A stretch of 64,000 nucleotides of DNA from Catenovulum maritimum (GTDB lineage Bacteria > Pseudomonadota > Gammaproteobacteria > Enterobacterales > Alteromonadaceae). Below the pieces are notes generated by a model, which was given only the letters and a program-made list of their open reading frames with translations, did not search any database and was not told where the DNA came from. A program made the translations under genes and the position numbers. Shown here piece after piece: positions 56,551-64,000 of this stretch. Position 1 is the first letter of the stretch. The number at the start of each line of letters is the position of its first letter. Where the stretch lies: positions 1 to 64,000 of the forward strand of contig NZ_KQ130482.1 in NCBI RefSeq assembly GCF_001050375.1, read 5' to 3'.

Positions 56551-59500
56551 ATGAAAAAAGCAACACCTCTAACATGGCTTTACCAAAAAAGCTTAATGTT
56601 GATGTTTTTGTTAGCTGGAGCACTGGTAATGAACAGCGCCAGTGCATCCGTTAACAATAACACCAGACAAGAAATCAATTTTAATCACAATTGGAAATTC
56701 AAGTCAGGCGATCACACCGCCTATAAAGACAAACAGCATAACGACAGCGGCTGGACTGTATTGGATGTGCCGCACGACTATATTTTTGAAGAGGGCGTTA
56801 GCAAAGACGGCTCACAAAAACAATTTGGTGGCAACCATGGTGGTGGCTTAGCTTGGTATCGAAAACACTTTGCATTTGACCCAAACTGGCAAGGTAAACA
56901 AGTATTTATCCAATTTGACGGCGTCTACATGAATAGTGAAGTTTGGCTAAATGGCCAGCTACTCGGCAATCGTCCATACGGATATATCAGCTTTCAGTAC
57001 GACATCACTGAACATCTAAACCGTGATAGCAATGTAATTAGTGTGCGAGTTGATAACGAATTACAACCATCTGCACGTTGGTATCACCCAGGTGGTATTT
57101 ATGCGCCTGTGCGTTTGGTTGTGGTAGACCCAACTCATATCAAGCACAACTCATTATTTATTCATACACCTATTGTTGGCGACAAAACCACTGTACAAAC
57201 TGAATTTGAACTGAGCAAAGATGTAAAACGTGCGGCTGATTATGACGTTCGTTACCGCGTGTTTGATCAAGAGGGTGCCCAAGTTTTAACTGGAAAATCA
57301 ACGCTTAACAAACTTAAACAACAAGATAAATTCCAATTCTCGTTTGAGTTAACCAATGCCAAACGCTGGAACCCACACGCAGCTTACCTATACAACTTAA
57401 ACCTTGAAATACTGCATAAAGGCAAAGTCATTGATAGTGATAATAGCAATTTTGGTGTGCGTGATATTGCATGGAGAACCGACACTGGTTTTTGGATTAA
57501 CGGTAAAAATGTCAAAATTCAAGGTGTTGCAGAGCATTATGAAGGAGGTCCTGTCGGTGGCGCATGGACTAAACCTTTATTACGTTGGAAATTACAATTA
57601 TTAAAAGATATGGGGGTAAATGCAGTTCGCCTTGGCCATAACCCTTACCCTCCAATGTTTTACGAATTAGCCGATGAACTCGGCATTATGTTGATGGACG
57701 AAATATTTGACGGCTGGAAACAAAAGGCCCGCCACGACTACGGCGCACATCATTTTGATAAGTGGTGGAAAACCGACCTTGAAGAATGGGTAACTCGTAA
57801 CCGTAATCACCCTTCTATCATTATTTATAGTGTAGGTAACGAAACGCACGGCAAAATTGCGCCTGAGCTAGTAAAAGCAGTAAAAGAATTTGATCCAACT
57901 CGTTTAGTAACATCTGGCTCAACTAACAAAGAAGGGATGGACGTTGTTGGTATTAATGGTGGATCAGAAGGTAAGAGTTTCTTTAAACGACGCTTTGATC
58001 GCCCATTTGTCTCAACCGAAGCACCTCACACATGGCAGACACGTGGTTATTACCGTACCCAAACTTGGTGGCGTGATGGACCTAAAAGCAACACCTTTGA
58101 TTTACCAAGCATCACAGAAAAAGAAATTTTCTTTTACGACTGGAAAGATCCAAAAGACTGGGTAAATCAAAAACAACACCTAAACTCATCCTACGACAAC
58201 GCAACAGTACGTATTAATGCGCGTAAAAACTGGGAAATGGCACGAGACTTACCACACCATTCTGGCCACTTCCGTTGGACAGGTTTTGACTATCACGGTG
58301 AAGCAGGTTTAGCGCATGGTGGTTGGCCGTTTATCGCTTTTATGGGTGGCGCTTTAGACTTAGCTGGTTTCAAAAAAGATTTATTCCACTTGTATCGCAG
58401 CCAATGGTTAGATGAGCCATCGTTGCACATTTTGCCTAGTTGGACACATCCAACTATGAAAAAAGGCACTAAAATTCCAGTGTGGGTTTATTCAAATTTA
58501 GATGAAGTTGAACTGTTCTTAAACGGTAAATCTTTAGGCAAAGACAAGCCAGGTCTTAAAGCAGAAGACATGCAATGTGAGTGGTTTGTACCTTGGCAGC
58601 CTGGCACATTAACGGCTGTAGGCTACAAAAATGGCAAGAAAGTTTTAGAGCAAACCTTAAATACTGCAGGTGCCCCAGTTGCATTAAGACATCAAGTAGA
58701 AGTATTTGAAGCTGAATCTGATTTTGACACGGCTAAAGTCATCTCAACAGAAACGGTCGACAAAAACCAAGAGTTCTACCCATATGGCGCACATAAAGTT
58801 TATTACCACTTTACTGATGGCGTGAAAGTAAAAGCGTTAGAAAACGGCTCACCGTTCGAACATACCAATAGAGTACGCGCTAATTTCCGTCCATTATTTA
58901 TGGGTAAAAACCGCGCTTTTGTAGAAGTTAAATACCCACAAGCAATGGAATATGCAACCATAGGTGCAATTGTTGGAGACGAAGCATTGCGCTTATCGAA
59001 TGAAGTGAGTATCGATGCACAGTACTTACCGCTAACAGATAGCGCACGTTATCAAATGCAACAAATGCAAATTGTTTATTCGATTAACGATGCCTACGCT
59101 ACGGATATGCAAACCTATAACAAACCATTTACCGTTAAAAATGGCGACACTGTTTACGCTAAAGTTTTGGTTAACGGCAAAGTTATCTTAAACATGCAGC
59201 AAAGCTTTGGCGACGGAGTTGGTATTTTTTGGGGTGATGAAAACTCAGCTAATATGTGGGTAGGTCGCGGCTTATCAATGCAAGGTGAAGCAGCCGAGTA
59301 TAAAGGTGATGCAGCAGCCGTAAGAGATGCACACGGCGTACACGGTGGCGCCTATGGTACTTTCAACGACAAAGAAGGTAGCATGTATTGGTATCACGAA
59401 AATGATGGTGAAGAAGGCGTGTACAAAGCTGTATTCCGTTACACCCACAATGATCAAAAGACCAAGCGTCGTATCGCTATCTACATCAACAATGAAAAAG

Positions 59501-59655
59501 CGACTGAAGTTGAATTCGAACCAACAGGCAGCTGGGACAGCAAATGGAGCGAACAAGCCTTTGCCAAATTCACTTTAGTAAAAGGCGCAAATCATATTGA
59601 GTTCAGAACTATGGGCGAAAGTGGTCCAAACATTGATCAATTCGTTCTAGAATAA
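56551..59655 (+). CDS. GH2 glycoside hydrolase, secreted
   Basis: 1034 residues with a Sec signal peptide (cleavage near ASA-SV, about residue 34). The GH2 order is sugar-binding domain (about 40-210), Ig-like domain (about 215-320) and TIM barrel (about 325-630). SVGNETHG (Glu431, acid/base) and FVSTEAPHTWQ (Glu490, nucleophile) mark the barrel. Then come an Ig-like and DUF4982-type region (about 640-760) and a CBM6/35-like C-terminal module (about 880-1034) ending GPNIDQFVL. GH2 covers beta-galactosidases, beta-glucuronidases and others; in an ulvan locus beta-glucuronidase, beta-xylosidase or galactosidase activity is possible. It is the last gene before a strong terminator. Confidence 0.85.
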   Translation: MKKATPLTWLYQKSLMLMFLLAGALVMNSASASVNNNTRQEINFNHNWKFKSGDHTAYKDKQHNDSGWTVLDVPHDYIFEEGVSKDGSQKQFGGNHGGGLAWYRKHFAFDPNWQGKQVFIQFDGVYMNSEVWLNGQLLGNRPYGYISFQYDITEHLNRDSNVISVRVDNELQPSARWYHPGGIYAPVRLVVVDPTHIKHNSLFIHTPIVGDKTTVQTEFELSKDVKRAADYDVRYRVFDQEGAQVLTGKSTLNKLKQQDKFQFSFELTNAKRWNPHAAYLYNLNLEILHKGKVIDSDNSNFGVRDIAWRTDTGFWINGKNVKIQGVAEHYEGGPVGGAWTKPLLRWKLQLLKDMGVNAVRLGHNPYPPMFYELADELGIMLMDEIFDGWKQKARHDYGAHHFDKWWKTDLEEWVTRNRNHPSIIIYSVGNETHGKIAPELVKAVKEFDPTRLVTSGSTNKEGMDVVGINGGSEGKSFFKRRFDRPFVSTEAPHTWQTRGYYRTQTWWRDGPKSNTFDLPSITEKEIFFYDWKDPKDWVNQKQHLNSSYDNATVRINARKNWEMARDLPHHSGHFRWTGFDYHGEAGLAHGGWPFIAFMGGALDLAGFKKDLFHLYRSQWLDEPSLHILPSWTHPTMKKGTKIPVWVYSNLDEVELFLNGKSLGKDKPGLKAEDMQCEWFVPWQPGTLTAVGYKNGKKVLEQTLNTAGAPVALRHQVEVFEAESDFDTAKVISTETVDKNQEFYPYGAHKVYYHFTDGVKVKALENGSPFEHTNRVRANFRPLFMGKNRAFVEVKYPQAMEYATIGAIVGDEALRLSNEVSIDAQYLPLTDSARYQMQQMQIVYSINDAYATDMQTYNKPFTVKNGDTVYAKVLVNGKVILNMQQSFGDGVGIFWGDENSANMWVGRGLSMQGEAAEYKGDAAAVRDAHGVHGGAYGTFNDKEGSMYWYHENDGEEGVYKAVFRYTHNDQKTKRRIAIYINNEKATEVEFEPTGSWDSKWSEQAFAKFTLVKGANHIEFRTMGESGPNIDQFVLE

Positions 59656-59730
59656 AGAGAACTCAGCTTAATGTCCCTGCCTAAATGTGTAACACATCCT
59701 AGGACAGGACAATACAACATAACAAACTAA

Positions 59731-59754
59731 AAAGCCCGCTAGCGGGCTTTTTTT
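59731..59754. terminator. Bidirectional rho-independent terminator
   Basis: AAAGCCCGCTAGCGGGCTTT (59731-59750) is a perfect palindrome with A run before and T run after. It serves the GH2 gene (+) and the short PL24 gene (-). Confidence 0.93.
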
Positions 59755-59783
59755 AATGGTTTAATAAACCTAGTTTCAGAGTC

Positions 59784-61370
59784 TTAATTAACTCCTAAAT
59801 CAATAATCTGCAAATGTAGTGGCAATGAACTCCCAGAGCCTCTTTCCATTAAATAATAATAAGCCTTGCCGTTTTTAATATGGACTGTACCGTGATCAAA
59901 CTGTGTACCGCCTTTTTGCTGATACACAGGTTTAAAATCATTGGTACCGCCTTTGGCTTTTTCAACATAGGGATAGCCCCTTTTCAACCCGATAATAAAA
60001 ATATCATCGCCAGCTGTGTAAATTGAATCACCGCCGGTAAAGTCAGTCGAAATCTTGAACTCACTTGCACCTGCTGGTTTGTATGCGTGAATTGCAACAT
60101 CTTCAAAATCTGGGCGTTTGCTATTAGCCGAACTCGCTTTACTAATAATGTGAATATCTTCGTTTTCTGTCACAGTCCAATCAAACCCACGAACGATATA
60201 CACAGAATTTGGCTCTTGATGAGAAATGTAGTCACCTGGCTCAAATACTTTTATTTCATCTGAGTTCACCAAAGGCCAAGTCATAGGTTCACCTTTGTGA
60301 TTTTTCCACTCGCCCATGCCGTCCGGATGATCAGAGTATGCGTAATACACACCGTTTTGATATTTGTATCTGTCATTATTGTCAGCACTACGTTGTTGAA
60401 AGCTCACTCTAAGCTTACCGTTAACATATTTCATAAACCCGTATAAACCCCAGTTATATGGATGTCCGTGAGTTTTTTGATCTTTGTGATTAAACGGTGT
60501 GAATCGAGTCCACTTTTGCTTTTCAGCATCATATTTATTGAAATAGTAAGCGCCGTTATTGTTACCCCCCCAGCGCATATAATGGATTAATGTGCCGTTG
60601 GTGCTGGTATAAAATTTAGGGTAGGTTAAAGCAGAAAAATTTTCTTTGTCGGCTAAATCCCCTGTCATTGTAAGGTGTTTATAATCGTCAGGCCCTTCGC
60701 TCACTTCACTGGTATCTTTAACAAACTGCGCTAAAGTGAAATCTTCATCGCTGACATCAGCCGCACCTACCACTGAATAAGAATAACGGAAGAAGTCATT
60801 AACAAACCTACCTTTAAATCGGCCATTTTTATCGTCATCAACATAAGCGTGCATGTCGTAAACCATATGAATAGTGCCATTCAACGGGCTAACCGCCAAA
60901 CCTATAGTATTATGTGATTCACCAACCAAAGGATCGCCACGGAATCCGGTATGTTGATGCGGAAACTGAATAGTTTTAACCTTGCCAGTTTTAGTATTTA
61001 AGCGCGATAACATCACATTACGATTGTCTTTACCGCCTTTATACCAAGTCATAAATACATAATGTTTGTATGGTTTTACTGCATCACCATGTGCTGAGAT
61101 ATTTTTACCAAAGAAATAATCATATCCAGCACCTTTTGATGGGTTTTCAAAGGTCTTATGATTCAACTTCTTACCATCAAAATGCAGCGCACCATCGGTA
61201 ATTTTTGTTTGGCTTTCTAAAACAACTAGCCCAGCTTTACTATTTTCTACACTTGCACTTGATGGCGCATTATTAGTTGCGGAGCAAGCAGTTAACACAG
61301 TTATTGCAATCAAACTCTTAAATGATGTCAAGCATGTAGCTTTGAGCTTGAATTGTTTAAATTTTTGCAT
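59784..61370 (-). CDS. Short PL24-type ulvan lyase lipoprotein
   Basis: 528 residues, Sec lipoprotein (LTAC, Cys29). It is a single-module PL24 propeller that aligns with the N-terminal half of the long lyase: [43 protein letters not shown] (His153), [29 protein letters not shown] and [13 protein letters not shown]. It lacks the Ig, linker and sorting parts. Lipid anchoring suggests action at the cell surface or in the periplasm on shorter chains than the secreted long form. Its promoter region is shared with the divergent TonB receptor; no good copy of the G-run motif was found facing it. Paired short and long PL24 forms are known from Alteromonadales ulvan degraders. Confidence 0.88.
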   Translation of the reverse strand: MQKFKQFKLKATCLTSFKSLIAITVLTACSATNNAPSSASVENSKAGLVVLESQTKITDGALHFDGKKLNHKTFENPSKGAGYDYFFGKNISAHGDAVKPYKHYVFMTWYKGGKDNRNVMLSRLNTKTGKVKTIQFPHQHTGFRGDPLVGESHNTIGLAVSPLNGTIHMVYDMHAYVDDDKNGRFKGRFVNDFFRYSYSVVGAADVSDEDFTLAQFVKDTSEVSEGPDDYKHLTMTGDLADKENFSALTYPKFYTSTNGTLIHYMRWGGNNNGAYYFNKYDAEKQKWTRFTPFNHKDQKTHGHPYNWGLYGFMKYVNGKLRVSFQQRSADNNDRYKYQNGVYYAYSDHPDGMGEWKNHKGEPMTWPLVNSDEIKVFEPGDYISHQEPNSVYIVRGFDWTVTENEDIHIISKASSANSKRPDFEDVAIHAYKPAGASEFKISTDFTGGDSIYTAGDDIFIIGLKRGYPYVEKAKGGTNDFKPVYQQKGGTQFDHGTVHIKNGKAYYYLMERGSGSSLPLHLQIIDLGVN

Positions 61371-61935
61371 TTAAATTGTTTCCGGTTGTTATAAACAGAA
61401 GGGATAAACATGCTTAATTGAGCCAAAATAACTCACATACAAGCAGATTGAATCATAAAGTAAATATATACGAAAATATTATTTATTCAACCTAAGTAAT
61501 CATAACCAACTTAGGTGGTCGTCGAGTAACTATAGCCCTAGCACGATAGGCATGTTTTAACACCTCTTACCAAAACTTATATTGCGGTGCGTAAGTTAAA
61601 ATTTAGACAATGGTCCATTTATAGTGATCATTTTACCTCTTAACATCAGCTCAGTATTGACCCTACACCCCAACAAATCATTGCTGTTCTGGCTATGCCA
61701 CTTGATCAAATGACTTAACGCTACCATAGGCGCTAAGCACTCTGTTGACCATCACAAACCACAAAAAACCAAATTCAAACAAAAAATTTCATTTTTTATC
61801 ACATTTTATCAAAAAGGGGGGTAGTAGTTTTCTAACTTCATTGCTTTGGATATTGAAGCATAGGCTTTCAATATGTAGTTGGACGACCAGCTCATAAAAA
61901 TAACTAAAAAATCCAAATATGGGGAAAAGTTTGAA
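61371..61935. other. Divergent control region of the short PL24 and second TonB receptor
   Basis: 565 bp. It carries G-run motif d (61816-61831) facing the receptor. No other element or gene could be supported. Confidence 0.5.
61816..61831 (+). promoter_or_regulatory. G-run regulatory motif, copy d
   Basis: The site reads GGGGGGTAGTAGTTTT, 105 bp before the TonB-receptor start and pointing toward it. Confidence 0.5.
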
Positions 61936-64000
61936 ATGAAAGAGACCAAAACATACCCGAAACAACATAGTGTTGGCAAAGCACTATTAATCGGGGGATC
62001 GGCTAGTGTGTTGATGTCGCTTTTCACGCCATCAGTATTAGCAGCAGAAGTTAGCTCAGTAATAAATGCCAATAAACAAGCAAATAATGATGTTGAAGTT
62101 ATCGAAGTCAGCGGAGTTCGAGGTTCATTAGAATCAGCCTTAAGAGAAAAACGCGGTGCTTTATCTATTGTTGATGCCATTTCAGCAAAAGACATGGATG
62201 CGCTACCTGCTCTTGATTTAGGTGAAGCCATGCAAGCCATCCCTGGTGTGCAGCTTAATACTGACGACTCAGGCCGTAACTCAGAAATTACCCTGCGAGG
62301 TTTACCAGGCGGTTTCGCAAAAACCATGGCAGAAGGTCAATCTTTTGCTGTACCGAGTTTATCTCGAGGTGCAGTGGGTGAATCGAACCCATTTGGTGCG
62401 TTTGAAGCAAGCACATTTGACGGTGTAACCGTAATTAAAGCGCCAACTGCAGATTTGCAAGAAGGTGGAATGGCCGGTGTCGTAAACAAAAAACTACAAC
62501 GAGCACTCGGCTCTAGAGATGGTAAATACTCAATAGGTTTAGGTGGTCGCTGGGAAGAACTGACGGATGATTGGAATAAAACGATTAAATTATCTGCGTC
62601 CAAACATATTATTAAAAATAAATTGGCCGTGGCGTTTAAAGTAGCTGGCTCTGAACAAAACTTCCGTAGTGACACCGCAAACTTCACTGAATATGTGCCG
62701 TTAAACTCAGTTGAGAACAATTTAACTGTTGATAGTAATTTTATCAGTCGTGATGATTTAAACGCCTATAAAACCCAACATGGTATTAACGATCCACTAT
62801 CTGTTATAAAAGCCATTGGTAAAGCTCATCAGGTTAGCGTGCATAATCGAGGTAATCGCGTTTCGGCAACTGCTAACATTGAGTGGAAACCAACAGATTC
62901 ATTAAAACTAGGTGCCAATTTCCTCTATACCTTGAAGAAGATGGACGAAAGTAATATGGAAGATGCACAGTTTCAGGTTGATACCAGTGGCAACAATGAT
63001 ACTCAGCGAATTACACCGCTAAGCACCCCTATTCGTTTAGATAGCATTGATAACCCAGATTATAGACCTGGCATAGATGACCCTACTTTAGCAAAAATCC
63101 CTCAATATGCGGTCACTCATACAAAGTTAACTAATGTTAACTATAGACCTGTTAACCGCCTAACCTCGTCAGAGCAGGAAGCGAAAGGTGTTTTCATCTA
63201 TGCTAATTATGCGACAGACGATTGGGTAATTGATGCCACAGCCACCAGATCAAACTCAGTGAGCGAAAACGTTCAAAGCGGTTTTGATTTTCGTTTAACC
63301 AATAGCAGTCACCGAACATACACTGACTTAGATGGCCTTCCATATAAACCCAATTATGCACCTACGGGGCTTAATGCCGAGGTTAAGACAGGTGAAGGTG
63401 ATTTAAAAAATGCGTCTGCTACCATCACAGGGCTTGAAAATTATAACTTCTCAGATGTAAACAACGTATTTCAACAAATTGATCCTGTTACAGGTGAGCT
63501 GATGTATGACTTAGGCGACAAGTCTTGGCAGCGTTTTGCCAATGGCTGGCAAACAACTCGGGTCAACTTTAATGGTAGTAAACTAGATCCAAAAATTAAT
63601 CCAGCTAACCTCGCTGATTACCCAGAAGATTATTTCTACAACAAAGCAATTGAGGCATTGCAGAACGCGAGCAAAGAGCCGACCGAAGAGAATATTGCCG
63701 CAGAAATATTGAACCTACAGAGTAAAGTTGGCGGAAAATCAGTAGATTTTTATACATTCGGTCGAGTGCAACGCCCTACACGCGAAATGAAATCAGCTGA
63801 AATTAATTTTGAACGTTATACCGACATAGGTAGTGATGCCTTTAGATTAACCAGTGTTAAATTTGGTAGCCGCCACTCTCGTGAAACTTTAGAAGCTTAC
63901 GATAGAACCATAGGTGGAGGTGGTATCAACATGGGTCTAGTTCAAAGTACCGACTTCTTCCAAAACGGCTTAACATCTGACCGTCAAAACGAATATTTTA
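61936..64000 (+). CDS. TonB-dependent outer-membrane receptor (3' end beyond window)
   Basis: 688 codons are present and the frame is still open at the window edge. The ATG at 61936 follows GGGGAAAAG. The signal peptide includes SVLMSLFTPSVLAAE; the plug has VIEVSGVRGSLESALREKR, VDAISAKDMDALPALDLGE and AIPGVQLN, nearly the same as in the 26962-30414 receptor, with which it is clearly paralogous. The barrel portion diverges more. The role inferred is uptake of ulvan oligosaccharides, perhaps of a different size or sulfation than the first receptor. Motif d lies 105 bp upstream. Confidence 0.9.
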   Translation, partial: MKETKTYPKQHSVGKALLIGGSASVLMSLFTPSVLAAEVSSVINANKQANNDVEVIEVSGVRGSLESALREKRGALSIVDAISAKDMDALPALDLGEAMQAIPGVQLNTDDSGRNSEITLRGLPGGFAKTMAEGQSFAVPSLSRGAVGESNPFGAFEASTFDGVTVIKAPTADLQEGGMAGVVNKKLQRALGSRDGKYSIGLGGRWEELTDDWNKTIKLSASKHIIKNKLAVAFKVAGSEQNFRSDTANFTEYVPLNSVENNLTVDSNFISRDDLNAYKTQHGINDPLSVIKAIGKAHQVSVHNRGNRVSATANIEWKPTDSLKLGANFLYTLKKMDESNMEDAQFQVDTSGNNDTQRITPLSTPIRLDSIDNPDYRPGIDDPTLAKIPQYAVTHTKLTNVNYRPVNRLTSSEQEAKGVFIYANYATDDWVIDATATRSNSVSENVQSGFDFRLTNSSHRTYTDLDGLPYKPNYAPTGLNAEVKTGEGDLKNASATITGLENYNFSDVNNVFQQIDPVTGELMYDLGDKSWQRFANGWQTTRVNFNGSKLDPKINPANLADYPEDYFYNKAIEALQNASKEPTEENIAAEILNLQSKVGGKSVDFYTFGRVQRPTREMKSAEINFERYTDIGSDAFRLTSVKFGSRHSRETLEAYDRTIGGGGINMGLVQSTDFFQNGLTSDRQNEYF

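Noticed and set aside
61809-62720. Minus-strand frames at 61809-62327 and 62337-62720
   Set aside because: They lie antisense to the start of the TonB-receptor gene, whose signal peptide and plug motifs are clear.
1-64000. Insertion sequences, integrases, tRNA or rRNA genes
   Set aside because: No transposase or integrase frame and no tRNA or rRNA-like sequence was recognised, so a mobile origin cannot be shown from this window.

Overview
The window looks like chromosomal DNA of a marine, alga-degrading Gammaproteobacterium of the Alteromonadales type. Three things suggest this: AT-rich coding, many Sec lipoproteins with Gammaproteobacterial lipoboxes, and TonB-dependent receptors without any SusD partner. 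It is almost entirely one polysaccharide utilisation locus. The combination of PL24-like and PL25-like ulvan lyases, further jelly-roll and heparinase-type lyase candidates, six alpha-L-rhamnosidases, three sulfatases, a GH88 unsaturated uronyl hydrolase and a GH2 enzyme points to ulvan, the sulfated rhamnose/uronate/xylose polysaccharide of green algae. The genus cannot be fixed from the sequence.

Layout. (1) 115-483 is the decayed 3' end of a FecR/LamG anti-sigma-like gene. (2) 712-14491 (+) is a rhamnosidase operon: GH78-like, two tandem GH106 lipoproteins, a jelly-roll lipoprotein and a GH78, closed by a hairpin. (3) 15018-15788 (-) is a DeoR-type repressor. 15922-19191 (-) is a long PL24-type ulvan lyase with three Ig-like domains, a Pro/Glu/Thr repeat linker and a GlyGly-CTERM tail. 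(4) 19722-21949 (+) is an ECF sigma factor translationally coupled to a membrane anti-sigma-like protein carrying a periplasmic LamG domain. (5) 22632-30414 (-) is a TonB-dependent receptor followed by two large surface lipoproteins. (6) 31548-43895 (+) is an operon with two Ig-modular lyase-like lipoproteins, a Tat-exported GH78, a lipoprotein GH78 and a sulfatase. (7) 44174-46368 (+) is a second sigma/FecR-LamG pair. (8) 46457-51827 (-) is an operon of PL25, DUF1961-like protein, sulfatase and PL25. (9) 52446-59655 (+) encodes a PL28-like lyase, a Tat sulfatase, GH88 and GH2. (10) 59784-61370 (-) is a short PL24 lyase, and 61936 to the window end is a second TonB-dependent receptor, cut by the window.

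Inferred working model. Secreted and surface lyases cut ulvan and leave unsaturated uronates. The two surface lipoproteins and the TonB receptors bind and import the oligosaccharides. Periplasmic sulfatases, GH88, GH78/GH106 and GH2 then strip sulfate, unsaturated uronate, rhamnose and other sugars. Sulfatase-maturating enzymes and the cytoplasmic rhamnose and uronate pathways are not in the window and must lie elsewhere.

The most unusual points are regulatory and evolutionary. Two intact pairs (and one dead remnant) of ECF sigma with an anti-sigma fused to a carbohydrate-binding-type LamG fold suggest direct glycan sensing. A G-run motif, roughly GGGGTA(T/G)(C/T)AATTTT, sits upstream of most transcription units in the matching orientation. 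A partial tandem duplication has left two lyases sharing Ig modules, plus a 45-bp relic of a Tat leader between them.
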